From the NCBI RefSeq assembly GCF_014192745.1, contig NZ_JACHYJ010000001.1:124001-188000 (forward strand): a stretch of DNA of 64,000 bases, given 5' to 3'. Shown here piece after piece: positions 53,270-62,205 of this stretch. Made by a program: the position numbers and the translations under genes. Position 1 is the first letter of the stretch; each line of letters starts with the position of its first letter. Source of the stretch: Luteimonas sp. RC10 (GTDB lineage: Bacteria > Pseudomonadota > Gammaproteobacteria > Xanthomonadales > Xanthomonadaceae). Under the pieces are notes generated by a model that made no database searches, had not been told where the DNA came from, and was given only the letters and a program-made list of their open reading frames with translations.

Positions 53270-53421
53270 GGTTGTCTATCGGATGGAGTCGAGCGTGATC
53301 GATGGCCCCAGGCCGTCGATGGCCGGCGAGCCTACAAAAACGACCGGACAACGCCAAGCGCTGGCTCGACACGTGCGAACACGCGCCTCCACGCCGACGC
53401 GCTGTGCATCGATCGAGGCTG

Positions 53422-53868
53422 TCAGCGCACGATCAGCACCGGCAGTTCGCTGCGCGCCACGACCGCCTGGGTCTGGCTGCCGAGCAACAGCCGGCCCAGC
53501 CCCCGCCGTCCGTGGGAGGCCATCACCACCACGTCGATGCCGCGCGCCTGCGCGGTCTCGAGAATCGCATCGGCTGGCGGCTGCTCGGCAACGAACAGCG
53601 TGGTCGCTTCGACACCATGCCGCGATGCGGCCTGCTTCGCCGCGGCGAGCACGTCGTCGGCACGGGCCTGGGCGGCGGCGCGGTAGTCCTTGAGGAATTC
53701 GTCGAAGCCGACCAGCCCGCTGGGATCGGTCAATGCGGTGTTCCAGGGCTCGGACACGGTGACGATGGTCAGCGACGCACCGAGGCCTGCGGCGAGCGTG
53801 GCCGCATGCTCGACACCGCGCGCGGCCAGATCGGATCCATCGGTGGCGACAAGGATATTGCGATACAT
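53422..53868 (-). CDS. Universal stress protein (UspA family)
   Basis: 148 residues, one Usp domain: MYRNILVATDGSDLAARGVE, HAATLAAGLGASLTIVTV, and the ATP-loop region ASHGRRGLGRLLLGSQTQAV. The canonical G-x2-G-x9-G-S reads A-x2-G-x9-G-S, so the first Gly is Ala; binding may still occur. It is cytoplasmic and typically induced by stress. It lies between a hypothetical gene and uvrD, same strand. Confidence 0.94.
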   Translation of the reverse strand: MYRNILVATDGSDLAARGVEHAATLAAGLGASLTIVTVSEPWNTALTDPSGLVGFDEFLKDYRAAAQARADDVLAAAKQAASRHGVEATTLFVAEQPPADAILETAQARGIDVVVMASHGRRGLGRLLLGSQTQAVVARSELPVLIVR

Positions 53869-53970
53869 GGCCTGCTCCCGGGGATGACGAGGGTCGTCTC
53901 GACTATACCCCCGTCACCCGACCGGGTCGGCGCGGCCGAACGTCGCAACCCGCGTCCCCAGAGGTGTGCG

Positions 53971-56151
53971 CTACGCCGGCTGCAGATTCGCGTAGGCCAT
54001 CACCAGCCACTTGCTGCCGACTTCGTCGAAGTTGACCTGCACGCGCGCATGCGCACCATCGCCCTCGATGTCGGTCACGGTGCCGGCGCCGAACTTCGCA
54101 TGCGTCACGCTCTGGCCCAGCCGCACGCCGACCGACGGCGCCAGACTGGCATGGCCGTAGTCGGGACGCTGCCGCTGCGGGAACGTCGCACGCGTGGCCT
54201 GCACCTTCGGTCGCACCTCATGCAGCAGCGCTGCCGGGATCTCGCGCAGGAAGCGCGACGGCACACCGAACATGTCCTGGCCGTGCAGGCGGCGCGCCTC
54301 GGCGTAGGTCAGCACCAGCTTCTGCCGGGCGCGGGTGATGCCCACGTACGCCAGCCGGCGCTCCTCCTCCAGTCGCCCGCTCTCCTCGGCGGTGCGGGCG
54401 CTCGGAAACAGGCCTTCCTCCAGGCCCACCAGGAACACCAGCGGGAACTCCAGACCCTTGGCGCTGTGCAGCGTCATCAGTTGCACGCCATCCTCGCCGG
54501 CCTGCGCCTGGCCTTCGCCGGCTTCGAGCGCGGCATAAGCCAGGAACGCGACGAGCTCGGTGAGTTGGGCGCTCTCCTCGTCGTCACCGCGCACGAAACG
54601 CGAGGCCACCGAGACCAGTTCGTCGAGGTTCTCGACCCGCGAATCGGCGCTGCCCTTCGACTCGTTGGCGTAGTGCACGCGCAGGTTGGAGCGTGCGAGC
54701 ACGTGGTCGATCTTGTCTTTGAGCGACAGCTCGGCGACCTCGCCGGCCAATGCATCGATCAGTTGGGCGAAGCCGGCCAGCGCGTTACGCGCGCGGCCCG
54801 CGAGCCCGCCGCCCTGCGCGCAGCGCAGCGCCGACTCCCACAACGGGATCGCATGTTCGCGTGCCTGCCGGCGCACCTCGTCGAGCGTGCGCTCGCCGAT
54901 GCCGCGCGGCGGGGTATTGACCGCACGTTCGAACGCGGCGTCGTCGTCGCGGTTGGCGATCAGCCGCAGGTAGGCCAGCGTGTCCTTGATCTCCGCGCGT
55001 TCGAAGAAGCGCACGCCGCCATAGACGCGGTAGGGCACCTGCTCGGCGACCAGTTGCTCTTCCATCGCGCGCGACTGCGCATTGCTGCGGTAGAGCACGG
55101 CGATGTCGCCGTGGCTGCCGCCGTCGCGCACCCACTGCAGTGCGCGCTCGACCACGTAGCGCGCCTCGTCGATCTCGTTGTAGGCCGCATACAGGTCGAT
55201 CGGATCGCCCTCGCCGCTGTCGGTCCACAGTTGCTTGCCGAGCCGGTCGGGGTTGTGCGCGATGACCGCATTGGCGGCGCCCAGGATGTTGGCGCTGGAG
55301 CGGTAGTTCTGCTCGAGCCGGATCGTCTGCGCGCCCGGGTAGTCGCGCAGGAAACGCTGCACGTTCTCGACCTTCGCGCCGCGCCAGCCGTAGATCGCCT
55401 GGTCGTCGTCGCCGACGATGAACACCTTGCCGGTGTCGCCGGCCAGGACGCGCACGAACGCGTACTGGATCGCGTTGGTGTCCTGGAACTCGTCGACCAG
55501 CAGATGGCCGAAGCGCTGGCGGTAGTGCGCAAGCAGCGCCGGCGTATCGCGTAGCAGCTCGTGTGCGCGCAGCAGGATCTCGGCAAAATCGACCAGGCCG
55601 GCGCGGTCGCAGCGCTCCTGGTAGAGCGCGTAGGCCTTGAGCATCACGCCCGACCATTCGTCGCCGCCATCCTGGATGTGCTGCGGCCGCTTGCCCTCGT
55701 CCTTCTGCGCGTTGATCCACCAGGCGATCTGCCGCGGGGGAAAGCGTGCATCGTCGAGCTCGAGCTGCTGGACCACGCGCTTGACCAACCGCAACTGGTC
55801 GTCGCTGTCGAGAATCTGGAAACCCTCGGGCAGCTTCGCGTCCTGCCAGTGCAGACGCAGCAGCCGGTGCGCCAGACCGTGGAAGGTGCCGATCCACATG
55901 CCGCGCGCGCCATTGCGCAGTTGCGCGTCCACGCGGTGGCGCATTTCGGCCGCGGCCTTGTTGGTGAAGGTCACGGCGAACACGCCGTAGGCCGGCACCC
56001 CGACGACTTCGTTGAGCCAGGCGATGCGGTGCGTCAGCACGCGGGTCTTGCCGCTGCCGGCGCCAGCCAGGACGAGATAGTGCGAATCGGGCGCCGAGAC
56101 AGCTTGGCGCTGGGCTGCGTTCAGCCCATCGAGCAGGTGCGAGACATCCAT
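53971..56151 (-). CDS. uvrD: DNA helicase II (UvrD, superfamily 1)
   Basis: 726 residues. Walker A in VLAGAGSGKTRVLTHRIAWL, motif Ia FAVTFTNKAAAEMRHRV, Walker B LLVDEFQDTNAIQY, motif III VGDDDQAIYGWRGAKVENV, motif IV IRLEQNYRS, motif V VQLMTLHSAKGLEFPLVFL and motif VI LAYVGITRARQKL. The C-terminus has the Tudor-like VTHAKFGAGTVTDIEGDG. It unwinds DNA 3'-5' in nucleotide-excision and mismatch repair. A mobile-looking inverted-repeat element lies 20 bases upstream of its start. Confidence 0.97.
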   Translation of the reverse strand: MDVSHLLDGLNAAQRQAVSAPDSHYLVLAGAGSGKTRVLTHRIAWLNEVVGVPAYGVFAVTFTNKAAAEMRHRVDAQLRNGARGMWIGTFHGLAHRLLRLHWQDAKLPEGFQILDSDDQLRLVKRVVQQLELDDARFPPRQIAWWINAQKDEGKRPQHIQDGGDEWSGVMLKAYALYQERCDRAGLVDFAEILLRAHELLRDTPALLAHYRQRFGHLLVDEFQDTNAIQYAFVRVLAGDTGKVFIVGDDDQAIYGWRGAKVENVQRFLRDYPGAQTIRLEQNYRSSANILGAANAVIAHNPDRLGKQLWTDSGEGDPIDLYAAYNEIDEARYVVERALQWVRDGGSHGDIAVLYRSNAQSRAMEEQLVAEQVPYRVYGGVRFFERAEIKDTLAYLRLIANRDDDAAFERAVNTPPRGIGERTLDEVRRQAREHAIPLWESALRCAQGGGLAGRARNALAGFAQLIDALAGEVAELSLKDKIDHVLARSNLRVHYANESKGSADSRVENLDELVSVASRFVRGDDEESAQLTELVAFLAYAALEAGEGQAQAGEDGVQLMTLHSAKGLEFPLVFLVGLEEGLFPSARTAEESGRLEEERRLAYVGITRARQKLVLTYAEARRLHGQDMFGVPSRFLREIPAALLHEVRPKVQATRATFPQRQRPDYGHASLAPSVGVRLGQSVTHAKFGAGTVTDIEGDGAHARVQVNFDEVGSKWLVMAYANLQPA

Positions 56152-56170
56152 CCCCGCATTCTACGCCCCT

Positions 56171-56287
56171 CCCAAAACCGGGGTCAGAGTCGATTGATCG
56201 TCGCGGCCGGAACCAAAGTCGCCCATCAGAGCCCGGAAGCCAGAGTCAGCGTCGGCTGCAAAATCGACTCTGACCCCGGTTTTTGGG
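56171..56287. repeat. 117-bp inverted-repeat element with GGGGTCAGAGTCGAT ends
   Basis: Left end CCCAAAACCGGGGTCAGAGT then CGATT (56171-56195); right end AATCGACTCTGACCCCGGTT then TTTGGG (56262-56287). The ends pair over about 25 bases; the 66-base middle has no gene. The core equals that of the hairpin at 42763-42817. It sits between the uvrD start and the stop of the next gene, touching that stop codon. Confidence 0.75.
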
Positions 56288-56938
56288 TCAGTGGGCGGCG
56301 TGTTCGCGGCGGGCGCTGCTGCCGGTCATCAGCTTGTCGGTGTAGGCGATACCGATCGCCGACAGGATGAAGCCGCCGTGGATGATCGTCTGCCACATGA
56401 CACCGGCAGTGGTGACCTTGGTGCAGGCCGGCGCGGCGAGCGACAGTCCGCCGGCAATCGCCTGGGCGTGGGCGGCGGCCGCGGCGATCGCGTCGGCGGT
56501 GCCGCACACCGGCAGGCCGACTTCGCCGGCGGCGATGAAGGTCTTGAGCAGGTGGATCGACGAGATGCCGATGATCGCCATCGCCAGCTTGACCTTGAGC
56601 ACGCTGGCGTTGACGTGGCTCAGCCACTCGGGCTGGTCGGGGTGACCCTGCAGGCCCAGGCGCGAGACGAAGGTCTCGTAGCCGCCGACGATCACCATCA
56701 CCAGCAGGTTGGAGATCATCACCACGTCGATCAGACCCAGCACCAGCAGCATGATCCCCTGCTCGGTCAGCGTGTTGGCGCCGTGGACCAGGTGCCAGAG
56801 TTCCTTGACGAACAGGAAGACGTAGACGCACTGGGCAACGATCAGGCCCAGGTACAGCGGCAGCTGCAGCCAGCGCGATCCGAAGATCACGTAGGACAGC
56901 GGATTGAGGCGCGGCGGCACGGACAGCGGGGTCGACAT
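56288..56938 (-). CDS. YqhA/TIGR00645-family inner-membrane protein
   Basis: 216 residues with four membrane helices (about 15-40, 55-80, 105-130, 180-200). [40 protein letters not shown] and [20 protein letters not shown] are family features. Start ATG 56938 ([12 protein letters not shown]). No role is established. The internal Ala-rich loop ([16 protein letters not shown]) is unusual. A 367-base gap precedes it. Confidence 0.9.
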   Translation of the reverse strand: MSTPLSVPPRLNPLSYVIFGSRWLQLPLYLGLIVAQCVYVFLFVKELWHLVHGANTLTEQGIMLLVLGLIDVVMISNLLVMVIVGGYETFVSRLGLQGHPDQPEWLSHVNASVLKVKLAMAIIGISSIHLLKTFIAAGEVGLPVCGTADAIAAAAAHAQAIAGGLSLAAPACTKVTTAGVMWQTIIHGGFILSAIGIAYTDKLMTGSSARREHAAH

Positions 56939-57305
56939 GGGGGGAGCCTGCGGGAGGTGCGCGGAGCGTAACGAGGGTCCGTGACTTTGCCAATCGTCGC
57001 GGCCCGGGGGGACTGGCATGCGGCACCTGCGCGCTGAGCATCGATCCGGGCCGGTCGCGCCACTTGAGCCCTCTGCTCCAGGCCATGTCGACACGCCCGC
57101 GCATCGATCTGACCTGTTCCAGGCAATCGACGCACGTTGACAGCGTTGTCATGCCCTCGTACAAGGACCGGGCGGCGCCATCAGGCGCCGCGTGTTCCAG
57201 ATCTGGGAGGGTCGAGGATGCCGAGCGAGACGGCCGTTGCCGACGTGCCGCGACAGCGCGCGGCCGCGCGTATAGGGCGCGGCTGCACGAAAAACCGTCG
57301 CCGGC
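56939..57305. other. Gene-free gap between the YqhA-like and GH92 genes
   Basis: 367 bases. The open frames are not gene-like. It holds the promoter of the YqhA-like gene and, at 57138-57151, a palindrome of the same type as the one before the TonB-dependent receptor. No clear terminator for the GH92 gene was seen. Confidence 0.5.
57138..57151. promoter_or_regulatory. Candidate LacI-type operator (TGACAGCG-TTGTCA)
   Basis: TGACAGC (57138-57144) and GTTGTCA (57145-57151) form a near-perfect 14-bp palindrome with a CG centre. It differs by one base from the palindrome at 63605-63622. It lies beyond the 3' end of the GH92 gene and about 200 bases upstream of the YqhA-like start, so its target is unclear. 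Confidence 0.5.
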
Positions 57306-59654
57306 TCAACGCGCCGGCGCGGTGCTCATCGAGTACGGCGCCTCGGCGTCCGCGCCCGGCCAGTCGCGGTTGGGGGTGGCTTGCATGGTGAAGCGCAGCT
57401 CGCCGCCGGCCAGGATCTCGTCGTGACGCAGGAATGCGCGCCGCAGCGGCTGGCCGTTGAGGGTCGCCGCGCCGATGTAGCCGTGCCCTTCCGCCAGACC
57501 GTCGGCAACGATGGTGAAACGCTTGCCGTTGGGCAGGTCGAGTGCGGCGCGCGGCAGGAACGGTCGGCCGATCACGTACTCGCCGCTGCCCGGCGCGACC
57601 GGGTAGAAGCCCAGCGCGGTGAACAGGTACCAGGCCGACATCTGGCCCAGGTCGTCGTTGCCCGCCAGGCCGTCGGGGCGGTCGGCGTACTGGCTCGCCA
57701 TGATCGTGCCCAGACGCGCCTGGGTGCGCCAGGGCTGGCCGGCATGCGCGTAGAGATAGGCCACGTGGTGGCTGGGCTCGTTGCCGTGCGCGTACCAGCC
57801 GATCAGCCCGGTGATGTCTTCCATGTGCTCGAAGATCGCCGGATCGACCTCGGCCTCGAACACCGCGTCCAGCTTGTCGAGCAGCGCGTCGGCTCCACCA
57901 TGCGCGGCCGCCAGACCGGCGACGTCGTGCGGCACGTACCAGGAGTACTGCCAGGCATTGCCCTCGGTGTAGTCGGTGCCGTAGCCGCTGGCGGTCGGGT
58001 CGAACGGGGTCCGGAAGCTGCCGTCGCGGTTGCGCGCCCGCATGAACCCGGTCGCAGGGTCGAAGGCGTTGCGCCAGTTCGCGGCGCGGCGGGTGAACTC
58101 GTGGGCGACGTCCTCGCGTCCCATCGCCTGGGCCATGCGCGCAATCGTCCAGTCGCCGTAGGCGTATTCGAGGGTCTTCGAGGCGGCCTCGCCTTCTTCA
58201 TCGATCGGCACCCAGCCCAATTCCATGTACTGGCGCAGCCCGTCGTAGGGACCGTAGGACGCACTGGCGGTCATCGCCTCGAGCGCGGCGTCGGTATCGA
58301 AGCCGCGGATGCCTTTCAGGTACGCGTCGGCGATCACCGGCACCGCGTGGTAGCCGATCATCGTCCAGGTCTCCTGGCCATGGAACGACCACACCGGCAG
58401 GATCCCGTACGGGCTGTGGCGGCGGTGCGCGAGCAGCGAGTCGACGAAATCGGCATTGCGCTTCTCGGGCTGCACCAGCGTCAGCAGCGGATGCAGCGCG
58501 CGGTAGGTGTCCCACAGAGAAAACGTCGAGTAATGGGCGAAGCCGTCGGCGGTATGGACCGCCTGGTCCGGGCCGCGATAGCGTCCGTCGACGTCCATGA
58601 ACAGCGTCGGGCCCAGCAGCGTGTGGTAGAGCGCGGTGTAGGCGCTGCGGCGGTCGTGCTCGGGCGCGTCGATGTCGAGCACCGACAGCGCCTGCGTCCA
58701 CTGCGCCCGGGCCTGCGCGTGCACGCGATCGAAGTCGAAATCCGGCACTTCCGCGTCGAGATTGGCGATCGCGCCGGCCTCGTCGACCGACGAGATCGCG
58801 ACCTTGACCACCAGCGGTGCGTCGAGCTTGCCGAAATCGAAGGTCCCCACCAGTTGCCGGCCCTCGATCTGCGCGCGTTCGCCGGGGCTGCGATCGGCCG
58901 GCGGCGCGAAGCCCTTGTAGAGGATGTCGGTCTCGGTGTTGTGGAAGGCATGGCCCTGCAGCGGCCGCGAAAAGCGCATCGCAAAGTACAGCTGCCGGCC
59001 CGGCGCCCAGCCCCGGGTCTCGCGAAAACCGGTGATCGTGCCATCGGGCATGCGCCGCAGCCGCGACCACAGGATCTTGCCGGGGTAGTCGTACATCGAC
59101 GTGCGCAAATCCAGCAGCACGCGCGCGTCCTCGCCCGCCGGATAGGTGTAGCGATGCACGCCGGCACGGGCGCTGGCGGTCAGTTCGGCGCGCACGCGGT
59201 AGTCGTCGAGCGTGACCGCGTAGTAGCCCGGCTGCGCCACCTCATCGTCGTGGCGGAAGCGCGAGGTGTAGCCGCTGCCGGGACGGTCGGGATCGCCGCG
59301 TTCGAGCCGCTCGGGCCCGGTCATGGGCATCAGCAACACGTCACCGAGGTCGGAGTGGCCGGTGCCCGAGAAATGTGTGTGCGAGAAGCCGACGATGCTG
59401 GTGTCGTCATAGCGGTAGCCGGCCGCCCAGCCGTACCCCTTCTCGCGTGGCTGGATGCGCGTGTCGGGGCTGAGTTGGACCATGCCGAAGGGCACCGTCG
59501 CGCCGGGATAGGTATGGCCCTCGCCGCCGGTGCCGATGAATGGATCGACCGAGCCGTAGGCCTTGTCGCCCACCGGGCCCGGATCGGCCAGCGCTGCCCC
59601 TGCGCCCAACAACGCGCTCATCGCCACCGTCATCGCCGCCCCCACCCTGGCCAT
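57306..59654 (-). CDS. Secreted GH92 alpha-mannosidase
   Basis: 782 residues. Signal peptide (GAAMTVAMSALLGAGAALA). N-terminal beta domain DPFIGTGGEGHTYPGATVPF and GMVQLSPDTR, then the (alpha/alpha)6 domain with WSFHGQETWTMIGYHAVPVI and the GH92 signature GNDDLGQMSAWYLFTALGFY followed by PVAPGSGEYVIG. GH92 enzymes are calcium-dependent and remove alpha-1,2/1,3-linked mannose from glycans in the periplasm or outside. It is divergent from the sugar permease operon, with two LacI-type sites between; site 1 is 12 bases from its ATG. Confidence 0.95.
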   Translation of the reverse strand: MARVGAAMTVAMSALLGAGAALADPGPVGDKAYGSVDPFIGTGGEGHTYPGATVPFGMVQLSPDTRIQPREKGYGWAAGYRYDDTSIVGFSHTHFSGTGHSDLGDVLLMPMTGPERLERGDPDRPGSGYTSRFRHDDEVAQPGYYAVTLDDYRVRAELTASARAGVHRYTYPAGEDARVLLDLRTSMYDYPGKILWSRLRRMPDGTITGFRETRGWAPGRQLYFAMRFSRPLQGHAFHNTETDILYKGFAPPADRSPGERAQIEGRQLVGTFDFGKLDAPLVVKVAISSVDEAGAIANLDAEVPDFDFDRVHAQARAQWTQALSVLDIDAPEHDRRSAYTALYHTLLGPTLFMDVDGRYRGPDQAVHTADGFAHYSTFSLWDTYRALHPLLTLVQPEKRNADFVDSLLAHRRHSPYGILPVWSFHGQETWTMIGYHAVPVIADAYLKGIRGFDTDAALEAMTASASYGPYDGLRQYMELGWVPIDEEGEAASKTLEYAYGDWTIARMAQAMGREDVAHEFTRRAANWRNAFDPATGFMRARNRDGSFRTPFDPTASGYGTDYTEGNAWQYSWYVPHDVAGLAAAHGGADALLDKLDAVFEAEVDPAIFEHMEDITGLIGWYAHGNEPSHHVAYLYAHAGQPWRTQARLGTIMASQYADRPDGLAGNDDLGQMSAWYLFTALGFYPVAPGSGEYVIGRPFLPRAALDLPNGKRFTIVADGLAEGHGYIGAATLNGQPLRRAFLRHDEILAGGELRFTMQATPNRDWPGADAEAPYSMSTAPAR

Positions 59655-59665
59655 CGCGCCCTCGT

Positions 59666-59679
59666 TTGTATCGATTCAA
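59666..59679. promoter_or_regulatory. LacI-type operator 1 of the mannoside locus
   Basis: TTGTATCGATTCAA, a 14-bp palindrome around CG with one mismatched pair (consensus TTGAATCGATTCAA). It overlaps the GH92 leader, 12 bases upstream of its ATG, so binding would repress GH92. Confidence 0.6.
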
Positions 59680-59766
59680 TTCGGCCGACCCTAGCACCCG
59701 ACCCTGTTTTCCGCATGCTGCATTGCAAGATGCCGCCCGACTCCGGCAGCGTCACCATGTCCGACC

Positions 59767-59780
59767 TTCAATCGGTTCAA
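59767..59780. promoter_or_regulatory. LacI-type operator 2 of the mannoside locus
   Basis: TTCAATCGGTTCAA differs from the proposed consensus TTGAATCGATTCAA at two positions. It is 87 bases after site 1 and 135 bases before the permease ATG. Two sites of one kind in a divergent region suggest one LacI-family repressor, maybe with looping; no LacI gene is inside the window. Confidence 0.5.
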
Positions 59781-59914
59781 GGGACGATCCTGCCGGGCTT
59801 TCGGCGTGTGCGGCCGCCCGAGGCCACCGCCTCCCCCATGACCCGCACGGCGCTGCGCGTGCGTATCCGCCGTTCCTTTTCCAACGTCCCGATTCAGGCC
59901 ACCGGAGCCGACGC

Positions 59915-61222
59915 ATGAGCACATCCCGTTCCACGATGTCCAATTCCGCCGCAATCGCGGTGGTGAGCCTGATCTTTCTGACCTGGGGCGGCCTGACCAG
60001 CCTCAACGACGTGCTGATTCCGCATCTCAAGGCCGTGTTCTCGATGAACTACGTGCAGACGCTGCTGATCCAGTTCACGTTCTTCGGCGCGTACTTCCTG
60101 ATGTCGATCCCCGCCGGCACGGTGGTCTCGCGCATCGGCTACAAGGCCAGCATCGTGGTCGGCCTGCTGGTCGCCGCGGCCGGCGCGGCGCTGTTCTTCC
60201 CGGCGGCCCGCCTGCCGTCCTACGGCCTGTTCCTGACGGCGCTGTTCGTGCTGGCCTCGGGCATCACGCTGCTGCAGGTCTCCGCCAATCCCTACATCGC
60301 GCTGCTGGGCCCGCCCGAGTCCTCGCACAGCCGGCTCACCTTTGCCCAGGCGTTGAACTCGTTCGGCACGACCGCGTTCCCGTACTTCATCGGCCCGCTG
60401 ATCCTGGCCGGCACGGTGCTCGGGGCGGACCAGATCGCCGCGATGCCGATGGCCGACCAGATCGCCTACCGCGCCTCGGAGGCGCGCTCGGTCGAGTTGC
60501 CCTATCTGATGCTGGCCGGCGGCCTGCTGTTGCTGGCGGTGTTCGTGGTGACGATGCGGATCCCCTCGCTGCGCGCCGAAGGCGCATCGACCCGCGACCC
60601 GCACACCTTCGGTGAAGCACTGGCACACCCGCACCTGCGCTGGGGCGTGCTCGGCATCTTCATGTACGTCGGCGCGGAAGTCGCGATCGGCAGCTTCCTG
60701 ATCAACTACATGGCCGAGCCCGCGATCGGCGGGCTGAGCGAAGCTGCGGCCTCGCGCTTCCTGGCGTTCTACTGGGGCGGCGCGATGGTCGGCCGCTTCA
60801 TCGGTGCGGCCTTGATGACCAAGATCGACGCCCGTCGGCTGCTCGCGTTCGCCGCGATCATGGTGTGCGTGCTGCTGACGGTGACGATGACCAGCAGCGG
60901 CAGCATCGCGATGTGGAGCGCGCTGGCGATCGGCCTGTTCAACTCGATCATGTTCCCGACGATCTTCACCACCGCGATCGAGCGCCTGGGCACGCTGACC
61001 AGCAAGGCGTCGAGCCTGCTGGTGATGGCGATCGTCGGCGGCGCATTGATTCCGCTGGCGCAGGGCGCACTGGCCGACCGGGTCGGCATCCAGCTGTCGT
61101 TCGTCATTCCGCTGGTCTGCTACGTCTACATCATCTGGTACGGGCTGCGCGGTTCGCGGGTGCGGGGCGATGCGCTCGCACCCGCCGGCACGCCGGCGCC
61201 GCGCCCGAGCGCGATGCACTGA
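59915..61222 (+). CDS. FucP-type MFS sugar transporter
   Basis: 435 residues, twelve membrane helices. N-terminal IAVVSLIFLTWGGLTSLNDV and LIPHLKAVFSMNYVQTLLIQ, FTFFGAYFLMSIPAG, and LLQVSANPYIALLGPPESSH are typical of the FucP/glucose-galactose (FGHS) group of proton-sugar symporters. It should bring mannose or a mannoside breakdown product into the cell. Its stop overlaps the kinase start by one base (TGATG). Confidence 0.92.
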   Translation: MSTSRSTMSNSAAIAVVSLIFLTWGGLTSLNDVLIPHLKAVFSMNYVQTLLIQFTFFGAYFLMSIPAGTVVSRIGYKASIVVGLLVAAAGAALFFPAARLPSYGLFLTALFVLASGITLLQVSANPYIALLGPPESSHSRLTFAQALNSFGTTAFPYFIGPLILAGTVLGADQIAAMPMADQIAYRASEARSVELPYLMLAGGLLLLAVFVVTMRIPSLRAEGASTRDPHTFGEALAHPHLRWGVLGIFMYVGAEVAIGSFLINYMAEPAIGGLSEAAASRFLAFYWGGAMVGRFIGAALMTKIDARRLLAFAAIMVCVLLTVTMTSSGSIAMWSALAIGLFNSIMFPTIFTTAIERLGTLTSKASSLLVMAIVGGALIPLAQGALADRVGIQLSFVIPLVCYVYIIWYGLRGSRVRGDALAPAGTPAPRPSAMH

Positions 61223-62205
61223 TGGAGGGCACGCGCGGCACCATCGCCTGCTTCGGCGAGGCGCTGATCGATTTCCGCGCCGAGCCGGCAGCCGCCGGCC
61301 AGGCGCGGCGGTTCGTCGAGCAGCCCGGCGGCGCGCCGGCGAATGTCGCGGTCGGCGTCGCCGCGCTCGGCGGCACGGCGCGCTTCGTCGGCATGCTGGC
61401 GCAGGACATGTTCGGCGACACCCTGGAGGCCGCACTGCGGCGGCACGGCGTCGACACCTCGCAGGTCCGACGCACCGACGCCGCGCCGACGGCGCTGGCC
61501 TTCGTCTCGCTGGCCGACGACGGCGAGCGCAGCTTCAGCTTCTACCGCCCACCGGCTGCGGACCTGTTGTTCACCGAACGCGATTTCGCCGACGCGGCCT
61601 TCGCCGACGTGACCGCACTGCACGCCTGCTCCAACAGCCTGACCGAACCGGCCATCGCCCAGGCCACCTTGCACGGCATGGCACGCGCCGCACGCGAGGG
61701 CGCGCTGGTGAGCTTCGATCTCAATCTGCGTCCGGCGTTGTGGCGGGCGGGAACCGATCCGACGCCCACGCTGTGGCGCGCGCTCGCACAGGCCGGCCTG
61801 GTCAAGCTCAGCGCGGAGGAACTGACATTCCTTGCCGGCGACGGCGACCCGGCCGCAGCCGTTGCGCGCATTCTGCAGACGGCCAGCGTGCTCGTCGTCA
61901 CCGACGGCGCCGCACCGATCCGCTGGTGGACGCGCACGGACGCCGGCACGGCGCCGACGTTCGCGGTCTGCGCGGTCGACACGACCGCTGCGGGCGACGC
62001 CTTCGTCGCCGGACTGCTGTGGCGACTGGCCGACCGCGCGGTCGATGCCGGAGCCCTGGGCGCCGCCTTCGACACCCCCGCGCTGCGCGCCGATTTGCTG
62101 GCGCACGCCGCGGCCACCGGCGCGCTGGCCACCACCCGACACGGCGCCTTCGACGCGATGCCCGCGCGCGACGCCGTCGATCGTCTGCTCGAGACTGCGC
62201 AATGA
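61222..62205 (+). CDS. PfkB-family sugar kinase, probable fructokinase
   Basis: 327 residues. CFGEALIDF, VEQPGGAPANVAVGVAALGG and LVSFDLNLRPALW, with the anion-hole/catalytic motif VDTTAAGDAFVAGLLWRL (DTTAAGD; Gly to Ala compared with DTxGAGD, as in many fructokinases). It should phosphorylate fructose to fructose-6-phosphate with ATP. Its stop overlaps the isomerase start (ATGATG), so the last two enzymes are coupled. Confidence 0.9.
   Translation: MEGTRGTIACFGEALIDFRAEPAAAGQARRFVEQPGGAPANVAVGVAALGGTARFVGMLAQDMFGDTLEAALRRHGVDTSQVRRTDAAPTALAFVSLADDGERSFSFYRPPAADLLFTERDFADAAFADVTALHACSNSLTEPAIAQATLHGMARAAREGALVSFDLNLRPALWRAGTDPTPTLWRALAQAGLVKLSAEELTFLAGDGDPAAAVARILQTASVLVVTDGAAPIRWWTRTDAGTAPTFAVCAVDTTAAGDAFVAGLLWRLADRAVDAGALGAAFDTPALRADLLAHAAATGALATTRHGAFDAMPARDAVDRLLETAQ

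Noticed and set aside
57064..57426. Plus-strand 120-residue frame overlapping the end of the GH92 gene
   Set aside because: Low-complexity composition, overlaps GH92 antisense, no ribosome site.
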